Below are positions 36,501-46,828 of a DNA stretch of 64,000 nucleotides, piece after piece. Each line of letters starts with the position of its first letter. Position 1 is the first letter of the stretch. The stretch is taken from positions 310,001 through 374,000 of the forward strand of contig NC_023757.2 of NCBI RefSeq assembly GCF_000499845.2, given 5' to 3'. Under the pieces are notes generated by a model. The model had not been told where the DNA came from. It made no database searches and saw only the letters and a list, made by a program, of their open reading frames with translations. The position numbers and the translations under genes were made by a program. The DNA is from Phaseolus vulgaris (taxonomy: Eukaryota > Streptophyta > Magnoliopsida > Fabales > Fabaceae).

Positions 36501-38092
36501 TCTATTGATCACAATGCTGCGAGAAATGAAGAACCAGAGAAAGAATTTGTTGCAAAAGTTTCTACTTCAGAAATACCAAGAACAACAACATCATTAACAA
36601 ACTCACAACCATCTGAAAGGCTAACTCCATCTTATTTGAGTATTCCTCTACGTGAAACACCCTCAAATGTGAGCCTAATAAATATTTTTCCTACTAGATA
36701 AAATTGAAGTGCTAAGAGTATAGTGATTTTACACTAGTTCATTACTTTGTTTAGGCATTGGTGGACAAACAGCGGATTAGTGAATTGTGCTTGATGAACA
36801 GACAAAAGTCACTTGGAGAAATTGTAAGTAGCTCCGAAATTCCTTATGTAAATGGCAAACAAAAATAACATCAATTATTTTAAATTAACATGCATGTGCA
36901 CCTGCCATTAATAACAACTCTGCTAGTAAATATCTTTTTTTCTTATGCAGAGTATTGAGCGAGAAGCTGTAGAGAAAACCACAAAAAAGTACACCAGTAC
37001 GGCAGTTTCATCAATTCATTCCGAATCCACTAGCTCACAGTTGGACCAAATATTTACTTCTCAAACTAAATCACACCCACATGTAAGTTTATTTTATGCA
37101 ATTAACATTTCCAACATATTTGGTCAGCATAAAAATGATGTTGCCATTCTGATTTATCATTTGCCGCAGGAGTGGAATTAAAAAACAAAAAGTACTGAAT
37201 TTCAAGTTGGAATTTAAATTTAATGAATTTGTTACCATCACTCTAACAAATATGCTTGGATAAAAAATGGTTTAAGGAACTCAATGTTGTGCAACTGTTG
37301 TGGCTTGATGCTAACGTCTTTACTATTATATTTTCTTCTTATTCCTCTAAGAGTGAAATTAGGAGCAGTCAAACTGAGACCCACACTGTTAAAGAAAGTG
37401 GAGGCCATCCTAAAATTATTCAAGACTTTGGGGCCAATGATATCATGAGTTTATTTGCACCAGTTGTTGTGGGGAAAGAGAGTGAAGACAACATAGTTGG
37501 AAAGACCCTTGTTGAGTTGGAAAAGTATCTAAAGATGTCTTTGAAGGACATAGTTAGCTCTGAGACTAACAGCATTAGCCTTTTGTCTGCTATTAATTTC
37601 CTGTCCAACCTTCCTTTCAAAGATGTAACTCTATCAGATGGACTCAAAGATATTATAGAAATTATGCAACAAGAGTTCCCAAGCATTGCATGCTCCTTTA
37701 AGCAAGGTTTTGCTACCAATGAGAAGTTGGCAGAACTTGAAGCTCGTGGGAATGAGATGGCCACTACTCTTGGTTCCAAAATTTCTGAGGCAAAGAATTT
37801 CTATGATGAAGCTCAACTGAAGGAAGTAGTTTTGAAGGAACAAATCATTAGGTTGAAGGAAGAAATAAAAGTTTCTGAGGATGCCTTATCATCTCTGGAA
37901 GATGAAAAAAATAAAAGAATTGCAGAAACTATTGGGTACAAAATGGAGCTTGAAAATGTGAGGAAAGACCAGTCTCAAATTGTGGAAGATGAAAGAAAAG
38001 TTCAACAAAAATTATTTGAGGTGACTTATAAATGGTCAGTTCTATGTAGTCAATATGAGTACAATCGCATGACTGGTAGAAATTCCTCATGA
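27689..38092 (+). CDS. CNL resistance-type gene 3 (A type), exon 4 splice donor lost
   Basis: The exons by homology are 27689-30560, 31069-31667, 32112-32654, 32751-33648, 34161-34264, 35353-35659, 35726-36095, 36335-36668, 36755-36823, 36951-37082 and 37352-38092. Full splicing would give 2,322 residues. The donor after 33648, GT in genes 1, 2 and 4, is AT here, so translation probably runs on to the TAG at 33699-33701, giving about 1,654 residues without the C-terminal module. Every downstream exon is still open and in phase. It may therefore be a CNL ending after the LRRs, with the module exons now noncoding or separately used. Coiled-coil and NB-ARC motifs are intact. Confidence 0.75.
31069..33701 (+). 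CDS. Gene 3 exons 2-4: LRRs with read-through end
   Basis: The exons are 31069-31667, 32112-32654 and 32751-33701. Intron 3 (32655-32750) is 96 nt, a multiple of three, and has no stop, so its retention would add 32 residues rich in F, I, L and V. Exon 4 has one copy of the 171-bp LRR step, not four. After the lost donor the frame adds 18 residues and ends. Confidence 0.8.
34161..37082 (+). CDS. Gene 3 exons 5-11 (linker and exon 8 module), perhaps no longer joined
   Basis: The exons are 34161-34264, 35353-35659, 35726-36095, 36335-36668, 36755-36823 and 36951-37082, with the same phases as gene 2. The exon 8 module reads 'RLGTYKHFVDLDDAQ', as in gene 1. No stop or frameshift is seen. Whether it is translated depends on how the exon 4 donor loss is handled. 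Confidence 0.6.
34450..34979. mobile_element. Degenerate pair of CACTA-like foldback elements in gene 3 intron 5
   Basis: Same place and similar content as the two elements in gene 1. The right end TTTTCTTATAGTG is at 34967-34979, and arms such as 'aataattagttattatatt' recur. The left ends are eroded. Confidence 0.45.
37352..38092 (+). CDS. Gene 3 exon 12: C-terminal helical and coiled-coil domain
   Basis: 741 bp, open, same length as in genes 1 and 2. Acceptor CTTATTCCTCTAAG/AGTGAAA. It has 'VELEKYLKMSLKDIVSSE' and the heptad region around 'KEQIIRLKEEIKVSEDALSS', and ends MTGRNSS. It is possibly cut off from the receptor by the exon 4 donor loss. Confidence 0.65.
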   Translation, partial: SEIRSSQTETHTVKESGGHPKIIQDFGANDIMSLFAPVVVGKESEDNIVGKTLVELEKYLKMSLKDIVSSETNSISLLSAINFLSNLPFKDVTLSDGLKDIIEIMQQEFPSIACSFKQGFATNEKLAELEARGNEMATTLGSKISEAKNFYDEAQLKEVVLKEQIIRLKEEIKVSEDALSSLEDEKNKRIAETIGYKMELENVRKDQSQIVEDERKVQQKLFEVTYKWSVLCSQYEYNRMTGRNSS

Positions 38093-40250
38093 GGGTTTTC
38101 ATTGTTCATTGTTATTAAAGACCAAATTGTTCATCACTCAAAAGAAAGACTTGTAACTTGCAACTACACAATATTCTTCAGTCTTTTGCTTGTTCTATTT
38201 TGTTGTATGTTTGCTATCTTATTTATTGTTGTGTAAGAGGTTGCTCTTGGTGAGACAAAATTACAAAAACCATTTCTTTTATGTTCCTTCCTTCAATGAG
38301 TGTAGCTTATATTTATTTTATGTATGCTTTAATCACTTCACCATATCTTTGTGGATATGATTCCATGCATAATAATATTGAGTCCTAGTAGTGTGTGACT
38401 TCAAAGCATTTAAGGGATAAATTATGTTTGAGAGAGAAAAGGAGTTGCATTGAGTGCTACATTGGCCCATTTGACATTCCTCTTTCTTCTAATGCTGCAA
38501 TCACTTATATTCAACATTTCACTGTCTTAGCCATATGCAACCAAAAGTATCTTTATGCTCTACAATAATAAACCCAACAAAATTATAGGAATCCAAAAAA
38601 TTTAAGTCCTACATTAAATAAAAAAGAAGAAAGTAATATATACAATAAAAGATTTTCATAATAAAATTGTTAAACAAACTTGGTGTAGCTAACAACATAT
38701 GTCACTGTACTGAAGTTATTAAAAATTAATATTTTTTGTGTTTATATTCAAATTTATCTCTTTAATACACAACTCAAATTTTTAAAACAATAGTTAAGTT
38801 TACTGAAATTTTCCAGGCTTTTTTGGTCGCTTCATGTTGCATTTAACTAATGCAAATTGATGAAGTGTTGGCATTTTGTTTAAAATTAAAGAAATTGGTA
38901 ACCACTTGCTTAGAAGCACGCCAAAAAAGAAAAATAAAAGTATTTTGTTTGGACCATATTAGCTTATATTAAAATGATGAGACTTTTTTGCTATAAAATT
39001 AAGGTAGAAACTTTCATGGTAATAATTGATTAATATACACAATTGAACCTCTTCTACATCAATAATTAGGAAGTGTTCAGAGCCACAATAGTTGCAAATC
39101 TCATCTACTTTACAAATACATTGATTGAACTACATAAGATTAATGGCAAAAAGTATTCCTCATTTATTACGTTGCTAATATTTTGATATTAATCAGAATG
39201 ATTTTTATGTCGAACATTATTAAGTAACTTGACATCTCAATCAGACAAACATTTTAAATAACAACAATTACTTGTAATCAACATGAATACAATATTATTA
39301 AAAAAATATAAAATATGAGAATTAAACCAAAACTCATATATTCATAAAAACGATATATAAATATACTATATATATTCATAGATAATTTTAAAAACAGACT
39401 AGATAAATATTTATTATAAGTTATATTTATTACTATTTTATAAAACAATTGTATTTATTTTTGTAATAAAGTTTATATATTAGGTATATAACATTTGATT
39501 TTTTTTAAACGGTCAATCTAAGAAACAAGAATCCACCATTTCTATTTTTTTTTATTACATTGAATACTAGATTCAATTTTCCTCGAAAGCAACAGTTTAA
39601 CTTTTTAATACATTTTCCACTTTTCATTTTTACATTAAATTTTAGGATGAATTTAAATTTTGTTGAAACATTCGTACTAATTTTTAATTTCTATCAAATG
39701 TTAAGTAAACACAATAAAAGTAAAATTCATTTAAAATAATTATAGTAATTTGTTTAAGTTTAATTAAATTTAAGTTTTTTCATTAAAGAAAAGAAAGAAA
39801 ATGAAGTTGTTTAGATTAAAGGAAAAATAATATTAAAAATTTACAGTAGATTTAATTAATGTGATAAAAAAATTAAATTAATTAAATCATATAATAAATT
39901 TTAAAAAAAAATCTCTTAATTTAATTTTAATAAAATTGGGTATGATTTAAAATTGAAAGATGATTAATTATGAAGTAATTAATTTATAAAATTATAAATA
40001 ATATTTACATTTATTTTATTAATAACATTCTATAAAATTACACGGATTTTTTTTTTTAATAAAATTGTATACTTTTAAATTAATATAATTTATTTTTCTA
40101 ATATTATTTTACAACAAAAAACTAAAATCAAATCACTAATATTCAATTAATTTGCATCAATTTCATATAAAATAAAATTAAGATAAATTTAAAATAGGAG
40201 TGAATAAAAATATTATATATATATTAATGTTATTACAATTATTTTACATC

Positions 40251-40284
<34 letters not shown>

Positions 40285-40609
40285 ATGTGTCACATTTAAT
40301 TTTCATCTTAATTTGTTTGATATTTTTCTTAAAATTCATAATCATTGCATTTAATAATAATTCAAAGAGATGAACAGTGGATTATGTCTGATGTATCTGT
40401 TTTCACATTATTAATTAGGGTTGTACAACTGATAGGTTAAACAAGTTTTTTTTTTAAAGACTTTACCTACTACAGCTAAATTGTTCTTATATACCAAATT
40501 TCAAATTACAATACGTATGTTAATAATAATAATAATAATTTATAGAGAAGAGGAAGACTACGGTATTTAATATGAATAAGAAGAAGACCAATAGTCACTG
40601 TGTTATTAA
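38093..40609. other. Gene 3 3' flank and long spacer
   Basis: AT-rich. It is longer than the flanks of genes 2 and 4, with roughly 1.2 kb of unmatched sequence around 38290-39490. A (TA)n run lies at about 40253-40281. No gene is seen. Confidence 0.4.
40253..40281. repeat. (TA)n microsatellite
   Basis: About 14 TA units in spacer. Confidence 0.8.
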
Positions 40610-41404
40610 TTAAGGTGTTGTTGCGATAATCTTCAAAACTGTTCGTTCATTCTTAACTCTTATGCAATGGAGTGCTTTCATCTCTGTGAAGGTATGAATC
40701 ACTGTGAACTTAACTTTTGCTTTCATTTCAAATTCTAATCGATTCCTTTTCAATTGAAGTTGTAGATCATGTGTTTGTGTTTATGTTTCTGCAGAAACTT
40801 AACGTTTCACCGTCTCTTGTACTGGAACAACTGTGCTTTCATTTTTAACTTTTATGCAATGGAGTGCTTTCATCTCTGTGGAGGTATGAATCAGTGTCAA
40901 GTTAACTTAATTTTGATCGATTCCTTTTCAATTGAAGCTGTAGATCATGTGTTTGTGTTTATGTTTCTGCAGAAACTTAACGTTTCAGATTCTCTTCTAT
41001 TGAAGTCATGGATCAGCACTTGTTTCTTTCTCTGAGATATTTGTTGCAGTAAGTGTGAGGATTGTCTCTTATACTCTCTCTTCGATTCAATCAATGGAGT
41101 GCATTCTTCTCTTTGGAGGTATGAATCGGTGTGGAATTCTAATCAATTCCTATTGAAGCTGTAGATAGTGTGTTTGTGTTTGTATTTGTACAGTAACTTA
41201 ACGTTTCAGCGTGTCTTGTATTGAAGTCATAGATCGCCACTTCTGCTTTGATTTCAATTTCTAATCGATTCCTTTTCAATTGAAGCTGCAGATCATGTGT
41301 TTGTGTTTATGTTTCTGCAGTAACTTAACGTTTCCGAGTCTCGTGTTGAAGTTGAAGTCATGGATCATCACTTGTTTCTTTCTCTGAGATATTAGTCGAA
41401 AGAG
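40610..41404 (+). promoter_or_regulatory. Predicted 5' leader array of gene 4
   Basis: Three full repeats and one partial copy. Donor-like GTATGAATC borders lie near 40690, 40881 and 41119, and acceptor-like TTTCTGCAG or TTTGTACAG follow each. The array ends AAAGAG/GTAACG after 41404; the acceptor TTGTTCAG is at 46795. The upstream ORF at 41360-41395 reads MDHHLFLSLRY. The third repeat closely matches the second repeat before gene 2, in line with the B type of both genes. Confidence 0.5.
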
Positions 41405-43235
41405 GTAACGTAAGCTTATCTATCTTTCCTCTTTTTCCACTCCCAAATTAGTTACATATCAACCATAATATATCTGTTTCTTCTCATGGATGAAAACACC
41501 ACATACTCTGTGTTTTTTTATTATGATTTATAATATTATTATGGAAACTACTGTTCTTAACTAACTCCTTTTTTTCATAAATAATTTTCTCTGCATTTAA
41601 ATCATTTATATGTGTGAGATCTCCATTAAAATAATATTTTATTTATAAATAATTATTATTTATAAAATAATTTGTATATTTGAGATCTTAAAAATATTCC
41701 ATTACTAGAAATACTCTGAGATCTGGAAAATGAGAAGATCAAAATTAGGAGAATAGCTAAAGTTGAGGGAAAAAGTGAGATGAAAAGTTGACTTTATCTA
41801 ATGTGACTCTATTTTTATTCATCTTACCAAAGTTTAATTTTACTTATAATTTAGTTTGATTCTGATCCGAGTGAACTCGTTCTAACCTGAACTTGATTTA
41901 ACTTAACTTTTCATAACAAAATATTTAGACGTACAATAATTTTAAATTTTCAAAAAATTAAAAAAATTATTCGATTAATATCTAATCTAAACTTAATTAA
42001 ATAGACTGAACCTAAAATAAAAATTATGATTTGAATTTAAAATAAATTTATTTAAATATACTAATAATAATATGAATTTGAATAATTATGAAATAGATTT
42101 GAGAATTTTTATTTTTTTTTAACCATGAGAAGGAATATTACAACATAAAAAGTTGACTTGAAAAACAAAATAGAGAGAATAAATTAATGAAATATAAAAA
42201 ATGATGAGACTTGGAATAAATATGAAACAGTGTTAATTGAGAAAATAAAAGAAAGAGAAGAAATTATTTTTTTGAGATTATTTAATTTAAAATAAAATAA
42301 GTAAATTTTTTATTGTTATAGTTCTTTATTATATTATTAATATAATTTGCCTTTATTTATTAAAACTTTTATTATTATTAGGGTTAATTAATTTACTATT
42401 TTTAATAATTTGTATCGAAACATATTTTTATAACTATTTTTTGTCATTTTTAATTAGATAATTTTATCTTTTAATATATTAAATAAAATTTTATTTAATA
42501 AATAAGTAAGTGTATAGTTTCTCTACTAAAAATAATTATATAATATTTTTACTTAAAAATAATTATCATGAACTTTTTTAATTTATTCTTAGAAAGTTAT
42601 TTATTTTTATCGTAATAAAAAATACTGTTCATCCGTCCCTATATTTCCATTAATAATATATAAGACTGATACTTTTTCTTACACTATCTTTACAAATATT
42701 TTTGTTCTTATTTATTTCATAAATATATAAATCCTGTTAAAAATAAAGTAATCGTAATATCTTTGGATTTTTAAATTTTAAAACTATTTTTATATATTAA
42801 TAATATATGTTGCCATAAAAAAGTACAACTTTTAATTTTATCATATTAATTTTTAACTACTATAATAGACTATTTTTATATCTCTTCCATTTTAAAAATG
42901 ATATTTAATAAAAATGCGGGAGGGAGAAACATTCATGATCTATATTTCATATTCCATTATCAGTTACGGACCACATGCGTATAAGATAAACACTTTTACA
43001 TCGAATTTTTTTATAAAAAATCACATCCAATTATGATGTGAATAATGAATGGGTGAGTAAAATACAATCATACTCCTCAATATTCTATTTTCAAAAATTA
43101 TACTTAAATTAACTGTTTTTAATGAAACTAAATTGTACTTATATTAATTGTTTCTAATGAATTTGTATGTGTAATGTAACAAACAGTGATAATGTAACGT
43201 TTTCAAAACAATTGAAGATTTGTGTAGAGTTTTAA

Positions 43236-43638
43236 CACTACAAGAAAATCATGAAATAGAAACCAAATTTTAGAGACCAAAATAATTAGTTGTAATAGTA
43301 ACTAAATTAAAGACCATTTTGGAAACTAAAACAAAAATTAGTTTCTAAATTAGTTTCTTTTATTTTCTATTAATGTTAAATAGTTTCTAAATTGGTCTCT
43401 AATTAGCAACCAAAGTTTTAGAGACTAAATTTAGAAACTAAATAATTGGTAGATAAAATCTTGGTTGCTAATTAGATACCAATTTAGAAACTATTTAACC
43501 ATAATAGAAAATAATAGAAACTAATTTAGAAACCAATTTTTGTTTTAGTTTCTAAAATGGTCTCTAATTTAGTTACTATTGCAACTAATTATTTTGGTTT
43601 CTAAGAATTGGTTTCTATTTGATGATTTTCTTGTAGTG
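43236..43638. mobile_element. CACTA-like foldback MITE, best-preserved copy
   Basis: Perfect inverted ends CACTACAAGAAAATCA and TGATTTTCTTGTAGTG, with the 3-bp target duplication TAA at 43233-43235 and 43639-43641. The arms fold back for well over 100 bp ('aaccaaattttagagacc' against its complement on the right). The leader introns of genes 3 and 5 show the empty site with one TAA. It has no coding capacity and is non-autonomous. Confidence 0.88.
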
Positions 43639-44578
43639 TAAAAGCACTCGCTGTTTGTTTAATTTGAGAAGAGCTCATAAAGTACAAGTCTAACTCAGCT
43701 CAATCTAACTGAGTATATGTAATGATAAAAAGACTTATTTATTTTAGAGTTAATTAAATTTCAAGTAACTTATTTAGATAACTTTCATTATATTATATTA
43801 TATTTTTTTTATTTTATTAAATATTTTATAAAATTGTATTTTTCAGTTGAGTTCTTATCATTTAATTTTTTCATTAACAGGTGTATGATTATTATTATTT
43901 TGATCTGACATTTTATTTACTTATTTCCACATATTAAAAGTGTGAGATTTTGTAATTAACATAAATCATATTTTTGTTATGTATCACAAGTGATTTTTGT
44001 TGTTTTCATGAAAATGTGTTAAATAATGGGATATAGGGATTCAACTACATTTGAATAGGGATATAGGGATTCGATCACATTTTTTTTTTCCAACTTGTGT
44101 CTAATTCATTTCACTATTTAATATTTTAACATAAAGTCTTTTTTTCCACAATTCAAATTTAATATTGTATTCTTTTTATTTAAGAAAAATAAAACTAGAA
44201 AAACAACTCAACAATTAATTAAAAAATGAAAATAACTCAACAATAGAAATCTGAGCAAATTAAATGACTGAAAAGAAATGAGAAATATAAGCAATTTAAA
44301 CAATTGAAAAGAAATAACTAGAAAGACAAAACAATGTTTTTGTCCTACTTTATGATCAATTTTCTCCCTCCGAAAAAATAGTATATGTCCACAGGTCATA
44401 CAACATATGATCTGAACTGTTTTGATGTCATCAAACTTGGTTTCACCACACAATACATAAGTTAAGCAAAAACTAAACAAAACACACAAAAACAAAACAT
44501 AGAAATTAAATACTGGGTTGCCTCCTATTAAATTCTTGTTTAACGTCATATAGTTTGATGCATGTTTCTCTTTATAGC

Positions 44579-44698
44579 TCATTTAACAAAACCACTGTGA
44601 TGATCTTCAATTTCATCACCTAAATAAAGTTTGAACCTTTGACCATTGACTATCCATCTTTTGTATGACACTAGGTCCTCAAACTCCACTACTCGATA
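44579..44698 (-). mobile_element. Ty3/gypsy polyprotein C-terminal remnant
   Basis: The minus strand reads RVVEFEDLVSYKRWIVNGQR, then FKLYLGDE, ending in a TGA at about 44579. The 'VNGQRFK-Y-G' pattern is typical of the end of plant gypsy polyproteins. Just beyond it on the minus strand is 'ggaggcaaccca', a motif I recall after the pol stop of Tat/Athila-like elements. The rest of pol is absent. Confidence 0.6.
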
Positions 44699-45116
44699 AG
44701 GTTAAACAAGTGTTATTTTAGGTGGTGGTCGTCCTTCCTCATCCATATTACTTTCTTCTTAAATTATCTCAATGTGACGGGTAGACATAGTTGAAGATTC
44801 TTTTCTAACTTCTCATTGCTTTTCTTTTCTTACTTTCATTTTTCCTAGTTATCTTCTCAATTTCTAAGTTTAATTATAATAGTTCTATAGAGACCTGTCT
44901 TCTTAATATTACAAGACAATACAAAGAAAAGGAAAAACAAAACAAGAAGCGTATAATTCAAATTAATTAACTAAATAAAAAATTCAGAGAAAAAAAAAGT
45001 TACGTAAAATAATTAAAACAAAAATACTAAGAATAAAATAAAACTAAAACTAAAGCTAAAACAAAAATAAAACTGAAACTTATAATAATAACTAACTAAC
45101 TAAAAGCTAAAACAAT

Positions 45117-45137
45117 ATATATATATATATATATATA
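45117..45137. repeat. (TA)n microsatellite
   Basis: About ten AT units inside the inserted block. Confidence 0.75.
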
Positions 45138-46828
45138 ACTTACGATAAAATAAAAACTAAGAATGAAATAAAATAAAATAATAAAACTAAAAAAAAAACA
45201 GTAAGAAAAATATTCAAAAAAATTAAATAAAAGCAAAGTAAATAATTGTTGATTCAATTGGGAAAATTGACATCCTTCTTATTCTTTTGTATTTTGAAAA
45301 GATAATAATAAAATGACATGACAATATCAATCATCAATCAAGAACAAAATACTATATTTAAATATCACATCAATAAATAAGGGTTTGAAGAGATTACTCT
45401 CAATCTCAAAGGGTAGAATTAGTCACTCATGTTGACCATTACAAGTATGGATAGCAAGAGAAGAAGATCCAAGATGTTTTCCTTAACGGTTGCTTCCTAT
45501 AAGGTTTTCTATCACCTTTTATTCTCCCATGCTTAGGGTTGGACCTCACACCTCATATTTAACCTAATTGGACTCGGACTAGGTGACATATTTATTCATA
45601 ATATATGTGTATGCTTTATCTCTCCTTAAATTCCTGAAAATATAACAAAATTGGAAAAAAAAAAAATTTATTCATATTATAATAATAAAATATATAAAAA
45701 AAGTTTCAATTCATAAATTAACGGTTAAATTATAGTTATTTTATCAATAAATATTCATTAGTGCATGTATATTAATATGAAATATTACTGAAATATGACT
45801 CTTATGAAATTCTCGGATTTTGTTTATAGTTTTATCGCGAACTATGTTTTTTCGTATTTTGGATAAGATTTTCTTCCAATTATGTTTATAATAAAATATT
45901 GTAGAATTTATTCTCTAACTCTTCTACTCGAATTTCGTTTTTTGTTTTGATTTAAAGAAACAACTTCAACTTTTGTATATTCAACCACTCGGGGAGGTAA
46001 AAATTCCTTTAGACCATCTAGCATACAGTTTATTCTAAAAACACAAAATTAACATATATAATTTTTAAGACCAAAATAAAATTAGATGAATTTCAATTAA
46101 AACAATAAACTTATTCATAATTATAATTCAATAATCTATCATTAAATCTTTGAAGTGTCAATAAATTTATGCTCGGCAATGCATACAATAACTTAATTTC
46201 TAGAACCCTCTATAGTTAAAATTTTGTAGGAATTACCAACATTTGTTCTTTTTCTATTTGCAAATTTTATCTAAAAGTGCTATAATCTAAAAAAGCTGGT
46301 ATAAATTTAAATGAATATTAATAAAATTAAACTTACAAAATATATATAATAATAATTTTATATATAAGCATATTTTAGTTCAAGCTTTGGTTAAATACGT
46401 TTGGTGTCATTTAAGCACATGTTTGAATATAATTTTTTTTAGGGAGGATAATAATTTTTTAAAACAAAATTATTTAAAAATAAGTATATTTGACAAAATT
46501 ATCTAAGTGATGAAAAGGACATTTAAAAAATCATATCACACATAAAATTTCAAAACTAATCATTAAAGTTATTAGATTTATTTTTATTTCTATTGTCCAA
46601 TAATTGATTATTTAAGATATAAAACATTAAATCTAATTAATAAATATAACATTATAACCTTTTTCTGTAATTTTATTATAAAAGTGACGTAGTGGAATAT
46701 GTAATGCAACAAATGATCTAAAAATCTTTTGTTATCTAATACATTTAAATATAATTATAAAACTCACTATAGAGTATTCATCTTCTCTTGTTCAGGTAAA
46801 AGAAAGTTGCATTTGGTGGAATAGATTG

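Larger units (their letters stand above)
43830..46215. mobile_element. Insertion with Ty3/gypsy-derived sequence
   Basis: Flanking sequence resumes the match to the other leader introns on both sides ('caagtaac.tatttaga' on the left, 'aggaattaccaacatttgtt' on the right), so this block was inserted here or lost elsewhere. It contains the gypsy remnant on the minus strand, an A-rich (AAAACTAAA)-type tract at about 44980-45240 and a (TA)n run. I saw no paired LTRs. Confidence 0.5.
41405..46795. other. 5.4-kb predicted leader intron of gene 4
   Basis: AT-rich with no receptor-related coding. It is longer than its counterparts because of a foldback element at 43236-43638 and about 2.4 kb of inserted sequence at roughly 43830-46215. 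Confidence 0.45.

Noticed and set aside
38290..39490. Possible extra gene in the long spacer after gene 3.
   Set aside because: No open frame of useful length, no recognisable motif and strong AT bias.
44208..44582. A 124-codon minus-strand open frame, hydrophobic.
   Set aside because: It starts at the stop of the gypsy remnant and continues into noncoding element sequence; I treat it as chance.
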